A DNA stretch of 27,032 nt. Origin: Coxiellaceae bacterium UBA6002. Its GTDB lineage: Bacteria; Pseudomonadota; Gammaproteobacteria; UBA6002. The translations under genes were made by a program, and so were the position numbers. Below are positions 16,174 to 24,469 of this stretch, one piece after another. Location of the stretch: NCBI GenBank assembly GCA_002429595.1, contig DJAM01000032.1, positions 1 through 27,032 on the forward strand, given 5' to 3'. Position 1 is the stretch's first letter; each line of letters starts with the position of its first letter. Under the pieces are notes generated by a model. The model saw nothing but the letters and a program-made list of their open reading frames with translations, was not told where the DNA came from and searched no databases.

Positions 16174-16929
16174 ATGTCTTTACGGATTTTGGTTCCGATC
16201 AAAAGGGTGGTTGACTATAACATTCGCATCAGAGTCAAAGCTGATGGGACTGGAATTGAGACTGCCAACGTAAAAATGTCGATGAATCCGTTCGATGAGA
16301 TCGCGGTTGAAGAGGCTGTTCGACTGAAAGAGCAGGGATTGGCGCAGGAGCTTATTGCCATTTCGATAGGGCCAGAAGGCTGCCAAGAAGTGCTTAGAGC
16401 GGCATTGGCGATGGGAATGGACCGCGCTATCCATATTAAAGCCGATCAACCCCATATAGAACCTCTCAATATCGCTAAAGTCTTACAGAAAATCGCGTCA
16501 AAAGAAGAGCCTAATTTGATCATTATGGGTAAACAAGCGATCGATGATGATGCGAATCAAACTGGGCAGATGTTGGCTGCACTATTAGATTGGCCTCAAG
16601 CCACTTTCGCATCAAAAATTACCATTGATAAAAAGATTCGAGTAACGAAGGAAGTAGATGGTGGTTTAGAAACGTTAGAACTGACTTTGCCAGCTCTGGT
16701 GACTACCGATCTACGATTGAATAAGCCGCGCTATAGTACTTTACCCAATATCATGAAAGCTAAGTCAAAGCCCCTCGAGTCAATCCTACTTGAAGATCTT
16801 GGTTTGCAGTTGGACGCGCACTCAAAAATGATTGCCATTAAACCGCCCGCCGAAAAGAAGAGAGGCATCATGGTTAATTCTGCTCACGAACTCATTCAAA
16901 AATTACATGAAGAGGCGAAAGTAATCTGA
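16174..16929 (+). CDS. etfB: Electron transfer flavoprotein subunit beta
   Basis: This 251-residue protein is the beta subunit of the soluble ETF heterodimer, which accepts electrons from acyl-CoA dehydrogenases. MSLRILVPIKRVVDYN at the N-terminus, the MSMNPFDEIAVEEAVRLKE signature and the GKQAIDDDANQTGQM loop are all characteristic. ATG at 16174 is chosen over an in-frame ATG at 16141 because AAAGGA (16161-16166) fits it and the family begins this way. The stop overlaps the etfA start in a TGATG junction at 16927-16931, so the subunits are translationally coupled. Confidence 0.97.
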   Translation: MSLRILVPIKRVVDYNIRIRVKADGTGIETANVKMSMNPFDEIAVEEAVRLKEQGLAQELIAISIGPEGCQEVLRAALAMGMDRAIHIKADQPHIEPLNIAKVLQKIASKEEPNLIIMGKQAIDDDANQTGQMLAALLDWPQATFASKITIDKKIRVTKEVDGGLETLELTLPALVTTDLRLNKPRYSTLPNIMKAKSKPLESILLEDLGLQLDAHSKMIAIKPPAEKKRGIMVNSAHELIQKLHEEAKVI

Positions 16930-17879
16930 TGACCACCTTGGTAATTGCTGAACATGATAACCAGCATCTGGCGCATAATACGCTCACCACAATTGGCGCG
17001 GCCAAAAAATTTAATGCAGCTATTGCCGTGTTAGTTATCGGATATCAATGTGCTGAGGTTGTTCAGGAAGTCGCTAGTTATGAGGGGGTGTCTGAAGTCA
17101 TCCAGATCGACGATCAGGTTTATGAGCACCAACTCGCTGAAAATCTTGCTAAAGTGATTGTGCAAGTCGCCGCCAATAAAACTCATATCCTCGCGGGAGC
17201 TTCGACCTTTGGCAAAAATGTTTTACCGCGAGTGGCGGCATTGCTTGATAAAGGTCAGATTTCTGAAATTACCGACGTTATTAATGAGTCAACTTTTGTT
17301 CGACCAATTTATGCCGGAAATGCGCTAGAGACGGTCGAATCGTTAGACGACGTCAAAATAGTGACAGTACGTGCCACGGCGTTCGCGCCTGTCGAGCGAC
17401 TGGATCATTCTGTTGCAACTATTCGTCAGGAAAAAATTGTCATAGAGAATAGACAAGCGCAGTTTATCGATAGACAATTCACCAAAAGTGGACGACCTGA
17501 CCTCACAGAGGCAAAAATTGTGATCTCTGGGGGACGTGGTTTGCAAAATGCTGATAATTTTAAACTGCTAGAGCAGTTGGCTACTCAGCTAGGTGCTGCA
17601 ATCGGCGCTTCCAGGGCAGCTGTAGATGCAGGCTTTGTGCCAAACGATTATCAAGTCGGTCAAACAGGAAAAGTAGTTGCACCAGACTTATATATTGCAA
17701 TTGGCATCTCTGGAGCGATTCAACATCTCGCAGGCATGAAAGATAGCAAAGTAGTGGTAGCAATTAACAAAGATCCTGATGCACCGATCTTTGCAGTAGC
17801 CGATTATGGACTCGTAGGAGACTTATTTAAAATACTGCCGGAAGTATCGAAAGAATTGTCAGAGTTGGGTTATACGTAA
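16929..17879 (+). CDS. etfA: Electron transfer flavoprotein subunit alpha
   Basis: This 316-residue protein is the FAD-carrying alpha subunit of ETF. The C-terminal FAD domain is clear: GGRGLQNADNF, then GASRAAVDAGF, GQTGKVVAPDLYIAIGISGA and INKDPDAPIFAVADYGLVGD. Its length is normal. It pairs with EtfB and should deliver electrons to the ETF-ubiquinone oxidoreductase encoded at 13108-14730. Its natural electron donor FadE is encoded in the same window. The etfBA operon probably ends here, since a palindromic repeat follows before alanine dehydrogenase. Confidence 0.97.
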   Translation: MTTLVIAEHDNQHLAHNTLTTIGAAKKFNAAIAVLVIGYQCAEVVQEVASYEGVSEVIQIDDQVYEHQLAENLAKVIVQVAANKTHILAGASTFGKNVLPRVAALLDKGQISEITDVINESTFVRPIYAGNALETVESLDDVKIVTVRATAFAPVERLDHSVATIRQEKIVIENRQAQFIDRQFTKSGRPDLTEAKIVISGGRGLQNADNFKLLEQLATQLGAAIGASRAAVDAGFVPNDYQVGQTGKVVAPDLYIAIGISGAIQHLAGMKDSKVVVAINKDPDAPIFAVADYGLVGDLFKILPEVSKELSELGYT

Positions 17880-17893
17880 TGGTTGCTAGACCT

Positions 17894-17917
17894 CCCTCTC
17901 CCGCAAGCGGGAGAGGG
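17894..17917. repeat. CCCTCTCCCGC hairpin repeat
   Basis: Perfect 11-base arms (17894-17904 and 17907-17917) lie around AA, between etfA and ald. The CCCTCACCCTAA flank seen in other copies is absent and no T-run follows. It may weaken read-through or stabilise the etfBA transcript, but it is not a standard terminator. Confidence 0.8.
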
Positions 17918-17967
17918 GATGAAGAAAAGTGGGATGGAGAGGTAAAAATCTTAATAGAGGAAAAAGC

Positions 17968-19086
17968 ATGATAATCGGAGTACCAAAAGAAATAAAAAAG
18001 CAAGAATACCGAGTGGGCATGGTGCCAGAAAGTATTCGAGAACTAATTCGGCGCGGCCATAGCGTGATCGTTGAGCACAATGCTGGCCTCGGTATCGGCT
18101 ATCGCGATGAAGATTATTTGGTCGGCTCGAATGTGTCGATTGCGGCGAGTGCGGAAGAAGTCTATGAAAAGGCTGACATGATTGTCAAAGTAAAAGAACC
18201 GCAGCCTAGTGAATTTAATTTACTGCGTCCTGATCAAATTTTATTTACCTATCTACATTTGGCACCAGATCCATTACAGGCGCAAGCACTAATCGATTCA
18301 GGATGCATTGCGATTGCGTATGAAACTGTGACTGATCGTTCTGGAGGTTTACCACTTCTAACTCCAATGAGTGAAGTTGCAGGTCGTTTATCGATTCAAG
18401 CGGGTGCTTATTCATTACAGAAAAATAAAGGTGGTAAAGGAATCTTACTAGGTGGGGTCGCGGGTGTTAGTCGTGCCAATGTTGTCGTTATTGGTGGTGG
18501 TGTCGTCGGTACCAATGCCTTACGGATCGCTCTTGGTCATGAAGCACATGTCACCGTTCTCGATAAATCTTTAACGCGCCTACGAGAATTAGATTTTCAA
18601 TTCGGTTCGGGCTTGACCACTATTTTTGCCACCGAAAGTTCTATTGAACGTGCAGTGACTGAAGCGGATTTAGTTATCGGTGCTGTATTAATACCAGGCA
18701 GCGCCACCCCAAAACTCGTGACCGAAGAGTTAATTAAGAAAATGGAGCCGGGTTCCGTTGTGGTGGATGTCTCAATTGACCAAGGTGGTTGCTTTGAAAC
18801 GAGTCACCCAACAACGTTTGATGATCCTACCTATGTCGTGGACGGTGTTGTTCATTACTGTGTTTCTAATATGCCAGGTGCTGTGCCAAGAACTGCCGCT
18901 TATGCGCTGAATAATGCAACATTGCCGTTTATCATTGAATTAGCAGACAAGGGTTATCGTAAAGCGCTATTAGAAAATGCTCATCTTCTAAATGGCTTGA
19001 ATATATATAAAGGTTACGTGACCCATCAAGCCGTCGCGCAAGATTTAGATAAGCCATTCCATGCGCCTGAATCTGTATTACCGTAG
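17968..19086 (+). CDS. ald: Alanine dehydrogenase
   Basis: This 372-residue enzyme converts L-alanine to pyruvate and ammonia with NAD. The N-terminus MIIGVPKEIKKQEYRVGMVP, the KVKEPQPSE block with K76 and the TYLHLA block with H97 match the substrate-binding and catalytic positions of the family. The NAD-binding motif is GGGVVGTNA (about residues 174-182). SIDQGG and MPGAVPRTAAYALNNAT complete the signature. ATG at 17968 is chosen because AGAGG (17956-17960) precedes it and homologues begin MIIGVPKE. An in-frame GTG at 17929 would add 13 residues derived from repeat-flanking DNA. It is followed by the aminopeptidase gene after 21 bases, suggesting a two-gene amino-acid catabolic unit. Confidence 0.96.
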   Translation: MIIGVPKEIKKQEYRVGMVPESIRELIRRGHSVIVEHNAGLGIGYRDEDYLVGSNVSIAASAEEVYEKADMIVKVKEPQPSEFNLLRPDQILFTYLHLAPDPLQAQALIDSGCIAIAYETVTDRSGGLPLLTPMSEVAGRLSIQAGAYSLQKNKGGKGILLGGVAGVSRANVVVIGGGVVGTNALRIALGHEAHVTVLDKSLTRLRELDFQFGSGLTTIFATESSIERAVTEADLVIGAVLIPGSATPKLVTEELIKKMEPGSVVVDVSIDQGGCFETSHPTTFDDPTYVVDGVVHYCVSNMPGAVPRTAAYALNNATLPFIIELADKGYRKALLENAHLLNGLNIYKGYVTHQAVAQDLDKPFHAPESVLP

Positions 19087-19107
19087 CGTAAATCGGAAGG
19101 AAATAAG

Positions 19108-20490
19108 ATGTTAGATTGTTATTCAAAAAAGACAGAGCATAAAGTCATTCCGATCCATATTGTGGTTAATAAAGACTTCAACTCTTGGCTAAAAAAACAG
19201 AATAAAGTAGTTAAAAATTGGGTGGATGTTACAAGCTTTAATGCCAGACCAGGAACAGTTTGTTACGTCGCTGATCACGAAGGAAATGTATCGAATATTT
19301 TGCTAGGTGTTTCGTCCAAAGAAGATGTTTGGTCACTTGGCTTTTTACCCACGATATTAAAAGCGGGCGTTTACTCGATCGCTGATCAGTATGCGCCTGA
19401 ATTATCTGATTTAGCTGCAATTGCTTGGGGGCTCGGTCATTATAATTTCAAACGCTATCGTTCTACGTGGAATACTTATGATGCAAAATTGCTGTTACCT
19501 GATAATTGCAACTACGAACACGTTTCACGTATCGTTAAAGCCACTTACCTGGTACGAGACCTAATCAATACTCCAACCGAAGACATGGGACCCTCTGAAC
19601 TCGCTGAAGCTGCGACAGACTTAGGAGAAGAATTCGGTGCTAAAGTTAGACTCATCATTGGTGATGATTTAATCAAAAAAGATTTCCCTGCAATTCACAC
19701 AGTGGGTAGAGCCAGTATCAACGCCCCACGACTGATTGAATTACAATGGGGATCGAAAAATAATCCTTCCGTAACCTTGGTTGGAAAAGGTGTTTGCTTT
19801 GATACCGGCGGTTTAGACATAAAACCTGCGGTTGGTATGCGCTACATGAAAAAAGACATGGCAGGTGCAGCACATGTCTTAGGATTAGCACATTTAATTA
19901 TGTCTGCTAACTTGCCAATTAGACTACGAGTCTTAATCCCAGCTGTTGAAAATTCAGTATCAGGTTCTGCTATGCGCCCTGGAGACATTATCAAAATGCG
20001 CAGTGGTGCTTTCGTGGAAGTCACTAACACTGATGCTGAAGGACGTTTAATTTTAGCGGACGCTCTAACTGAAGCGGTTGCTGATGAACCTGACTTATTG
20101 ATCGATATAGCAACCTTAACAGGTGCTGCAAGAGTCGCATTAGGAACAGAACCAGGCGCTATGTTTACTGATGATGAACAGTTGGCGAAAGATCTATATG
20201 GTTGTTCATTAAAAGAGCAAGATCCTCTGTGGCGCTTACCGATTTATAAACCGTACCGCCAGTGCTTAGAAAGCACAGTCGCTGATTTGGTCAATGCTGA
20301 TTTAGACTCCATTGGTGGGGGCGCGATTACTGCCACATTATTTTTGAAAGAATTCATCCCCGATAGCATTAAGTGGTTACATCTAGATATCATGGCTTAT
20401 AACTTGCGTTATAAACCGTCGAGACCCATCGGGGGAGAAGCGATGGGAATTCGAGCTATTTATCGTTATTTGGTGGAGACTTATAAATAA
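19108..20490 (+). CDS. Leucyl aminopeptidase family protein (M17)
   Basis: This 460-residue protein is a two-metal cytosolic aminopeptidase of family M17, releasing N-terminal amino acids from peptides. Metal and catalytic residues are visible: K227 and D232 in VGKGVCFDTGG, D250 in KKDMAGAA, and D309, E311 and R313 in NTDAEGR. The N-terminal domain is shorter and different from E. coli PepA, as in the roughly 460-residue subgroup common in alpha- and some gammaproteobacteria. ATG at 19108 follows GGAAGGAA. With the upstream ald gene it would turn host or medium peptides into amino acids and then pyruvate. Confidence 0.94.
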   Translation: MLDCYSKKTEHKVIPIHIVVNKDFNSWLKKQNKVVKNWVDVTSFNARPGTVCYVADHEGNVSNILLGVSSKEDVWSLGFLPTILKAGVYSIADQYAPELSDLAAIAWGLGHYNFKRYRSTWNTYDAKLLLPDNCNYEHVSRIVKATYLVRDLINTPTEDMGPSELAEAATDLGEEFGAKVRLIIGDDLIKKDFPAIHTVGRASINAPRLIELQWGSKNNPSVTLVGKGVCFDTGGLDIKPAVGMRYMKKDMAGAAHVLGLAHLIMSANLPIRLRVLIPAVENSVSGSAMRPGDIIKMRSGAFVEVTNTDAEGRLILADALTEAVADEPDLLIDIATLTGAARVALGTEPGAMFTDDEQLAKDLYGCSLKEQDPLWRLPIYKPYRQCLESTVADLVNADLDSIGGGAITATLFLKEFIPDSIKWLHLDIMAYNLRYKPSRPIGGEAMGIRAIYRYLVETYK

Positions 20491-20527
20491 GATAAGTTTC
20501 TACTTCGTGCCGTGCCCGAAAATAATA

Positions 20528-20675
20528 CCCTCACCCTAGCCCTCTCCCGCAAGCGGGAGAGGGGACAAAAACAAGCGAGAGTGGGAACCAAGAAGAGTTA
20601 GAAATGAGAGTTAGTTAGAAAACAAACCATTTATAAACTCCCTCTCCCCCTTGGGGGAGAGGGTTGGGGTGAGGG
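20528..20675. repeat. Inverted pair of CCCTCTCCCGC-family repeats
   Basis: A 36-base unit at 20528-20563 faces an inverted unit at 20640-20675, with 76 bases between. They match at 32 of 36 positions. In the left copy the inner stem pair is G-C. In the right copy both arms have changed so the pair is C-G, keeping each 11-base hairpin perfect. The structure looks like a small non-autonomous element with terminal repeats, or like two REP-type hairpins. It occupies most of the 229-base gap between the aminopeptidase gene and fadE. No gene is seen in it. Confidence 0.8.
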
Positions 20676-20719
20676 GGTTTGAATAGTCCTTAAACTTAGA
20701 AAAATAAAGGAGCGACAGG

Positions 20720-23167
20720 ATGTTGATCTTTATCGAAGTCGTTTTATTAATTACTGCTGTATTAGCCCTAATCTATTTCAATATCCCGCTACTGATAAGT
20801 TCCTTCATGTTCGTTGGTTTACTACTAGCGCTAACTGCAATTCAAAAGTTTAGCTTCACGCTAGCTTTGCTCTGGTTGCTCTCATTGGGAGTGATTGTTT
20901 TTCTCAATATACCGGCACTTCGTCGCAATATTATTAGCGCGAAAGTATTTGATTCTGTGAAACATAAAATGCCAACCATTAGCAAAACTGAGCAAGAAGT
21001 TCTTGATGCTGGCGATGTTTGGTGGGAAAAACAGCTGATGACTGGTAAGCCTGGTTGGCAAAAATTTCTGGAGTTTCCTGCGACTAAATTATCTAAAAAA
21101 GAGCAGGCTTTTTTAGATAATCAGGTGAATGTGCTCTGCGCTATGTTGCAAGATTGGGACATTATTAATGACAATAATTTACCCGAAGCAGTATGGCAAT
21201 ACGTCAGACAAGAACGTTTTTTAGGCTTAAGTATTCCTGAAGAATATGGCGGCCATGGTTTTTCTACCTTTGCGCACTCCACTATTATTATGAAGATTGC
21301 TTCTCGTAGCTACAGTGCTGCCGTCAATATGATGGTGCCTAACTCGGTGGGCTTAGCAGAATTTATTTTGCACTATGGTAGCGAGCAACAAAAAAAGAAA
21401 TATCTACCAAGATTTGTGACTGGCGAGGAGATCCCATGTTTTGCATTAACGGGTCCTGAAGCGGGTAGTGATGCCGGCTCAATGCAAGATTATGGTGAAG
21501 TCGTTTATGCTGATTATGAGGGTCAAAAAACGCTTGGTGTTAAACTAAATTTCGATAAGCGCTATATCACTTTAGCGCCGATAGCTACGATGATTGGTTT
21601 AGCTTTTAAAATGGTCGACCCTCATCATTTGTTGGGTGAGACGACTGATATAGGAATTACGCTTGCGATGATTCCTCGTAATACACCCGGGGTCGAAATT
21701 GGTACTCGGCATTCACCATTGTTGATGGCATTTTTAAATGGTCCGGTGCGAGGCAAAGACGTTTTTATCCCGCTTGATTTTTTGATTGGTGGCGCTGACG
21801 CCAAAGGAAAAGGGTGGGCGATGATGATGGAATGCCTCTCCGTTGGTCGGGGTGTTTCTTTACCTGCTTTAAGTACCGCAACCGCTAAGCTTGCGTTTCG
21901 TACTACCAGCGCTTACGTACTCATCCGAGAACAGTTTCATGTTTCAATTGGCGCCTTTGAAGGTATTAAAGAACCATTGGCGCGCATCGGCGCATTTACT
22001 TATCTATGTGAGGCAACCCGCCATTTGACTGCTGCTGCTATCGACCAGGAATTCAAACCCTCAATTGCCACGGCAATTACTAAGTATCATCTCACTGAAA
22101 TGTGTCGCAAAATTACCAATGATGCGATGGACATCCATGGTGGGCGCGGTATCCAACTTGGCCCGCGAAACTACCTTGGGCTCTACTATATTGCTCAGCC
22201 CATTAGCATCACGGTGGAAGGTGCGAATATTTTGACCCGGAACTTAATCATTTTTGGACAAGGAGCGCTTCGTTGTCACCCGTATATTCGACAAGAGGTG
22301 GCCGCGTTAAGTGATCCAGACCACAACAAAGCCGTTAAGAAATTCGATCATGTATTGTTCAAACATCTTGGTTATGTTTTTTCTAATGTATTGCGCACGA
22401 TGGTTTATGGAATAACTAATGGTCGTTGGATCCATGTACCAGTCAACGATTACACAACGAAATACTACCGACAACTCACGCGAATGAGTGTTGCGCTAGC
22501 GCTAGTGACTGATATGGCGATGGGTATTTTAGGTGGCAAATTGAAGCAACGAGAGCGGCTTTCGGCCCGTCTTGGCGATGCTTTAAGCTATCTTTATTTA
22601 GCGAGTGCCGCGTTAAAATACTACGAAGATCATGATCGACCAGCAGCAGACTTACCTTTTATCGAGTGGATTTTGACCTATTGCCTTTTTCAAATAAGCC
22701 AAGCTTTTGACAATTTCTTTGTGAACTTTCCTAAGCCGCGCCTGGCCAAATTTATTAAAAGTCTAATTTTTCCGTGGGGGTGTCCTTATCACATGCCTCT
22801 TGATAACCAAGACCATCAAATCGCTGATCTTATGTTGCGGACCGGATCGTTCCGCGAACGAATTATCCAAGGGATTTATACCGGGGAAGCGAGCGATATT
22901 ATTTATAATCTTGAAGAGGCATTTAAGCTGAGATTAGAGGCTGAACCTGCCTATCAAAAAGTGCGTGCTTGGCTAAAACAACAGGGAAGTAACCAAAATA
23001 ATGTGTATGAACAAATAATGGCTGCAAAGCGTGCTAATATTTTGACAGATCAGGAAGTAAATCAGTTATTGGAATTAGATCGTTTACGACTTGAAGTGAT
23101 TCAGGTTGATGAGTTTCGAACTTTGATAAGGAATGAAGAGTATGACGAACCCCAAATCGTTACCTAA
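20720..23167 (+). CDS. fadE: Acyl-CoA dehydrogenase, membrane-anchored
   Basis: This 815-residue protein is a FadE-type acyl-CoA dehydrogenase catalysing the first, FAD-dependent step of fatty-acid beta-oxidation. The first 70 residues contain about three hydrophobic segments, as in E. coli FadE (814 residues). The dehydrogenase core follows, with CFALTGPEAGSDAGS, the GPVRGKDVFIP region, DAMDIHGGRGIQLGPRNYL and TVEGANILTRNLIIFGQGAL. A C-terminal extension of about 250 residues, as in FadE, ends the protein. AAGGAG at 20707-20712 supports the ATG at 20720. It heads a tight operon with the thiolase, multifunctional enzyme and thioesterase. No promoter is clear between the upstream repeats and the start. 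Confidence 0.96.
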   Translation: MLIFIEVVLLITAVLALIYFNIPLLISSFMFVGLLLALTAIQKFSFTLALLWLLSLGVIVFLNIPALRRNIISAKVFDSVKHKMPTISKTEQEVLDAGDVWWEKQLMTGKPGWQKFLEFPATKLSKKEQAFLDNQVNVLCAMLQDWDIINDNNLPEAVWQYVRQERFLGLSIPEEYGGHGFSTFAHSTIIMKIASRSYSAAVNMMVPNSVGLAEFILHYGSEQQKKKYLPRFVTGEEIPCFALTGPEAGSDAGSMQDYGEVVYADYEGQKTLGVKLNFDKRYITLAPIATMIGLAFKMVDPHHLLGETTDIGITLAMIPRNTPGVEIGTRHSPLLMAFLNGPVRGKDVFIPLDFLIGGADAKGKGWAMMMECLSVGRGVSLPALSTATAKLAFRTTSAYVLIREQFHVSIGAFEGIKEPLARIGAFTYLCEATRHLTAAAIDQEFKPSIATAITKYHLTEMCRKITNDAMDIHGGRGIQLGPRNYLGLYYIAQPISITVEGANILTRNLIIFGQGALRCHPYIRQEVAALSDPDHNKAVKKFDHVLFKHLGYVFSNVLRTMVYGITNGRWIHVPVNDYTTKYYRQLTRMSVALALVTDMAMGILGGKLKQRERLSARLGDALSYLYLASAALKYYEDHDRPAADLPFIEWILTYCLFQISQAFDNFFVNFPKPRLAKFIKSLIFPWGCPYHMPLDNQDHQIADLMLRTGSFRERIIQGIYTGEASDIIYNLEEAFKLRLEAEPAYQKVRAWLKQQGSNQNNVYEQIMAAKRANILTDQEVNQLLELDRLRLEVIQVDEFRTLIRNEEYDEPQIVT

Positions 23168-24437
23168 AGTTTACCTGGTAGATGGTGCTAGAACCCCCTA
23201 CTTAAAAGTTCGTGATACCCCTAATCCTTTTTCCGCGAGCGATTTAGCGGTTGCAGCAGGGAAAGCCTTATTTGAGCGACTTCCTTTTGAGCCTACGCAA
23301 CTTGGTGAAGTGGTGCTAGGGTGTGTGATGCCTCGAGAAAATGAAGCAAATCTAGCACGGGTTGCTTCGCTACGTATGGGGTGTGGCGATTACGTGCCAG
23401 CCTGGACGGTACAGCGTAATTGCGGCTCTGGTATGCAAGCTATTGATGCTGCTTTTGCAGATATTAGCCTAGGACGGCATGATATGGTGCTTGCAGGTGG
23501 TACGGAAGCGATGAGCCATGCTCCACTTGTTTATAATGAGGCTTACGTTCGATGGTTATCCAAACTACAATCTTCCAAAACACTGGGACGTAAAGCTCAA
23601 GCCATCACCCAATTTAAACCCAGCTACCTCGTGCCCGAAATTGCACTTCGTACCGGTTTAACAGACCCACTAGTTGGACTTTCGATGGGCCAAACTGCAG
23701 AACAATTAGCTCATGATTATGGTATTACTCGAGATGAGATGGATCGTTTTGCGCTCCAAAGTCATGAAAAAGTGCTGGCGGCCATGGATAAAGGCTATTT
23801 CACTGGCGAAATCATTACCCTTTATGACGAACAAGGTAATTATTACGATCGAGATACTGGTGTGAGAAGCGATACCAGCTTAGAAAAACTAGGCAAATTA
23901 AGGCCATTTTTCGACAAATTTGGCAGCGTGACTGCCGGCAATAGTTCCCAAGTTACCGACGGTGCATCCGTCGTATTACTTGCGAACGAAAAGACTGTTG
24001 AACAATATGATTTACCCGTCTTAGGATCCATCGTAGGAGCCCATTGGGCAGCTCTACCCCCGCAAATTATGGGATTAGGTCCAATTTATGCTGCCACACC
24101 TTTAATGGAAGAATTTCAACTCGGTATCGATGATATTGATTACTGGGAAATTAATGAAGCATTTGCTGCGCAAGTCATCGCTTGCCTTCGTGCTTGGAAT
24201 GACGATGAATTCTGTCGCAAAGAATTAGGATTGAAGCAAAGAATGGGGCAGATTCCATTAGACCGTCTCAATGTTGATGGTGGTGGTATTGCGCTTGGCC
24301 ATCCAGTAGGAGCAAGTGGTGCCAGAATTGTGCTTCATCTACTGCGGGTCTTAGAGAGAAATAATGCTAAAAGAGGGATGGCCATGATCTGTATTGGTGG
24401 TGGTCAAGGTGGGGCAATGTTAGTCGAGCGGGCGTAA
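23142..24437 (+). CDS. fadI: Acetyl-CoA acyltransferase (3-ketoacyl-CoA thiolase, FadI type)
   Basis: This 431-residue thiolase cleaves 3-ketoacyl-CoA to acetyl-CoA and a shortened acyl-CoA. The nucleophile is C94 in NCGSGMQA. H387 in ALGHPVGASG and C417 in CIGGGQGGAM complete the active site, with EINEAFAAQ between. The insert with YLVPEIALRTGLTD before MGQTAEQLAHDYGITRDEMD resembles FadI and the mitochondrial trifunctional beta subunit more than FadA. ATG at 23142 is chosen because AAGGA (23128-23132) then lies nine bases upstream. The ATG at 23133 would abut it. The gene overlaps the fadE end by 26 bases and precedes fadJ, the same order as fadIJ in E. coli. Confidence 0.94.
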   Translation: MTNPKSLPKVYLVDGARTPYLKVRDTPNPFSASDLAVAAGKALFERLPFEPTQLGEVVLGCVMPRENEANLARVASLRMGCGDYVPAWTVQRNCGSGMQAIDAAFADISLGRHDMVLAGGTEAMSHAPLVYNEAYVRWLSKLQSSKTLGRKAQAITQFKPSYLVPEIALRTGLTDPLVGLSMGQTAEQLAHDYGITRDEMDRFALQSHEKVLAAMDKGYFTGEIITLYDEQGNYYDRDTGVRSDTSLEKLGKLRPFFDKFGSVTAGNSSQVTDGASVVLLANEKTVEQYDLPVLGSIVGAHWAALPPQIMGLGPIYAATPLMEEFQLGIDDIDYWEINEAFAAQVIACLRAWNDDEFCRKELGLKQRMGQIPLDRLNVDGGGIALGHPVGASGARIVLHLLRVLERNNAKRGMAMICIGGGQGGAMLVERA

Positions 24438-24469
24438 TCAGCTGATTAACGGATAAGGAGAGAAGTTAA

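Noticed and set aside
17894..17940. Intrinsic terminator after etfA
   Set aside because: The stem is perfect but is followed by GATGAAGAAA and not a T-run, so it is listed only as a repeat.
17929..17967. Upstream GTG start for alanine dehydrogenase
   Set aside because: The extra 13 residues come from sequence beside the hairpin repeat, and homologues begin at MIIGVPKE.
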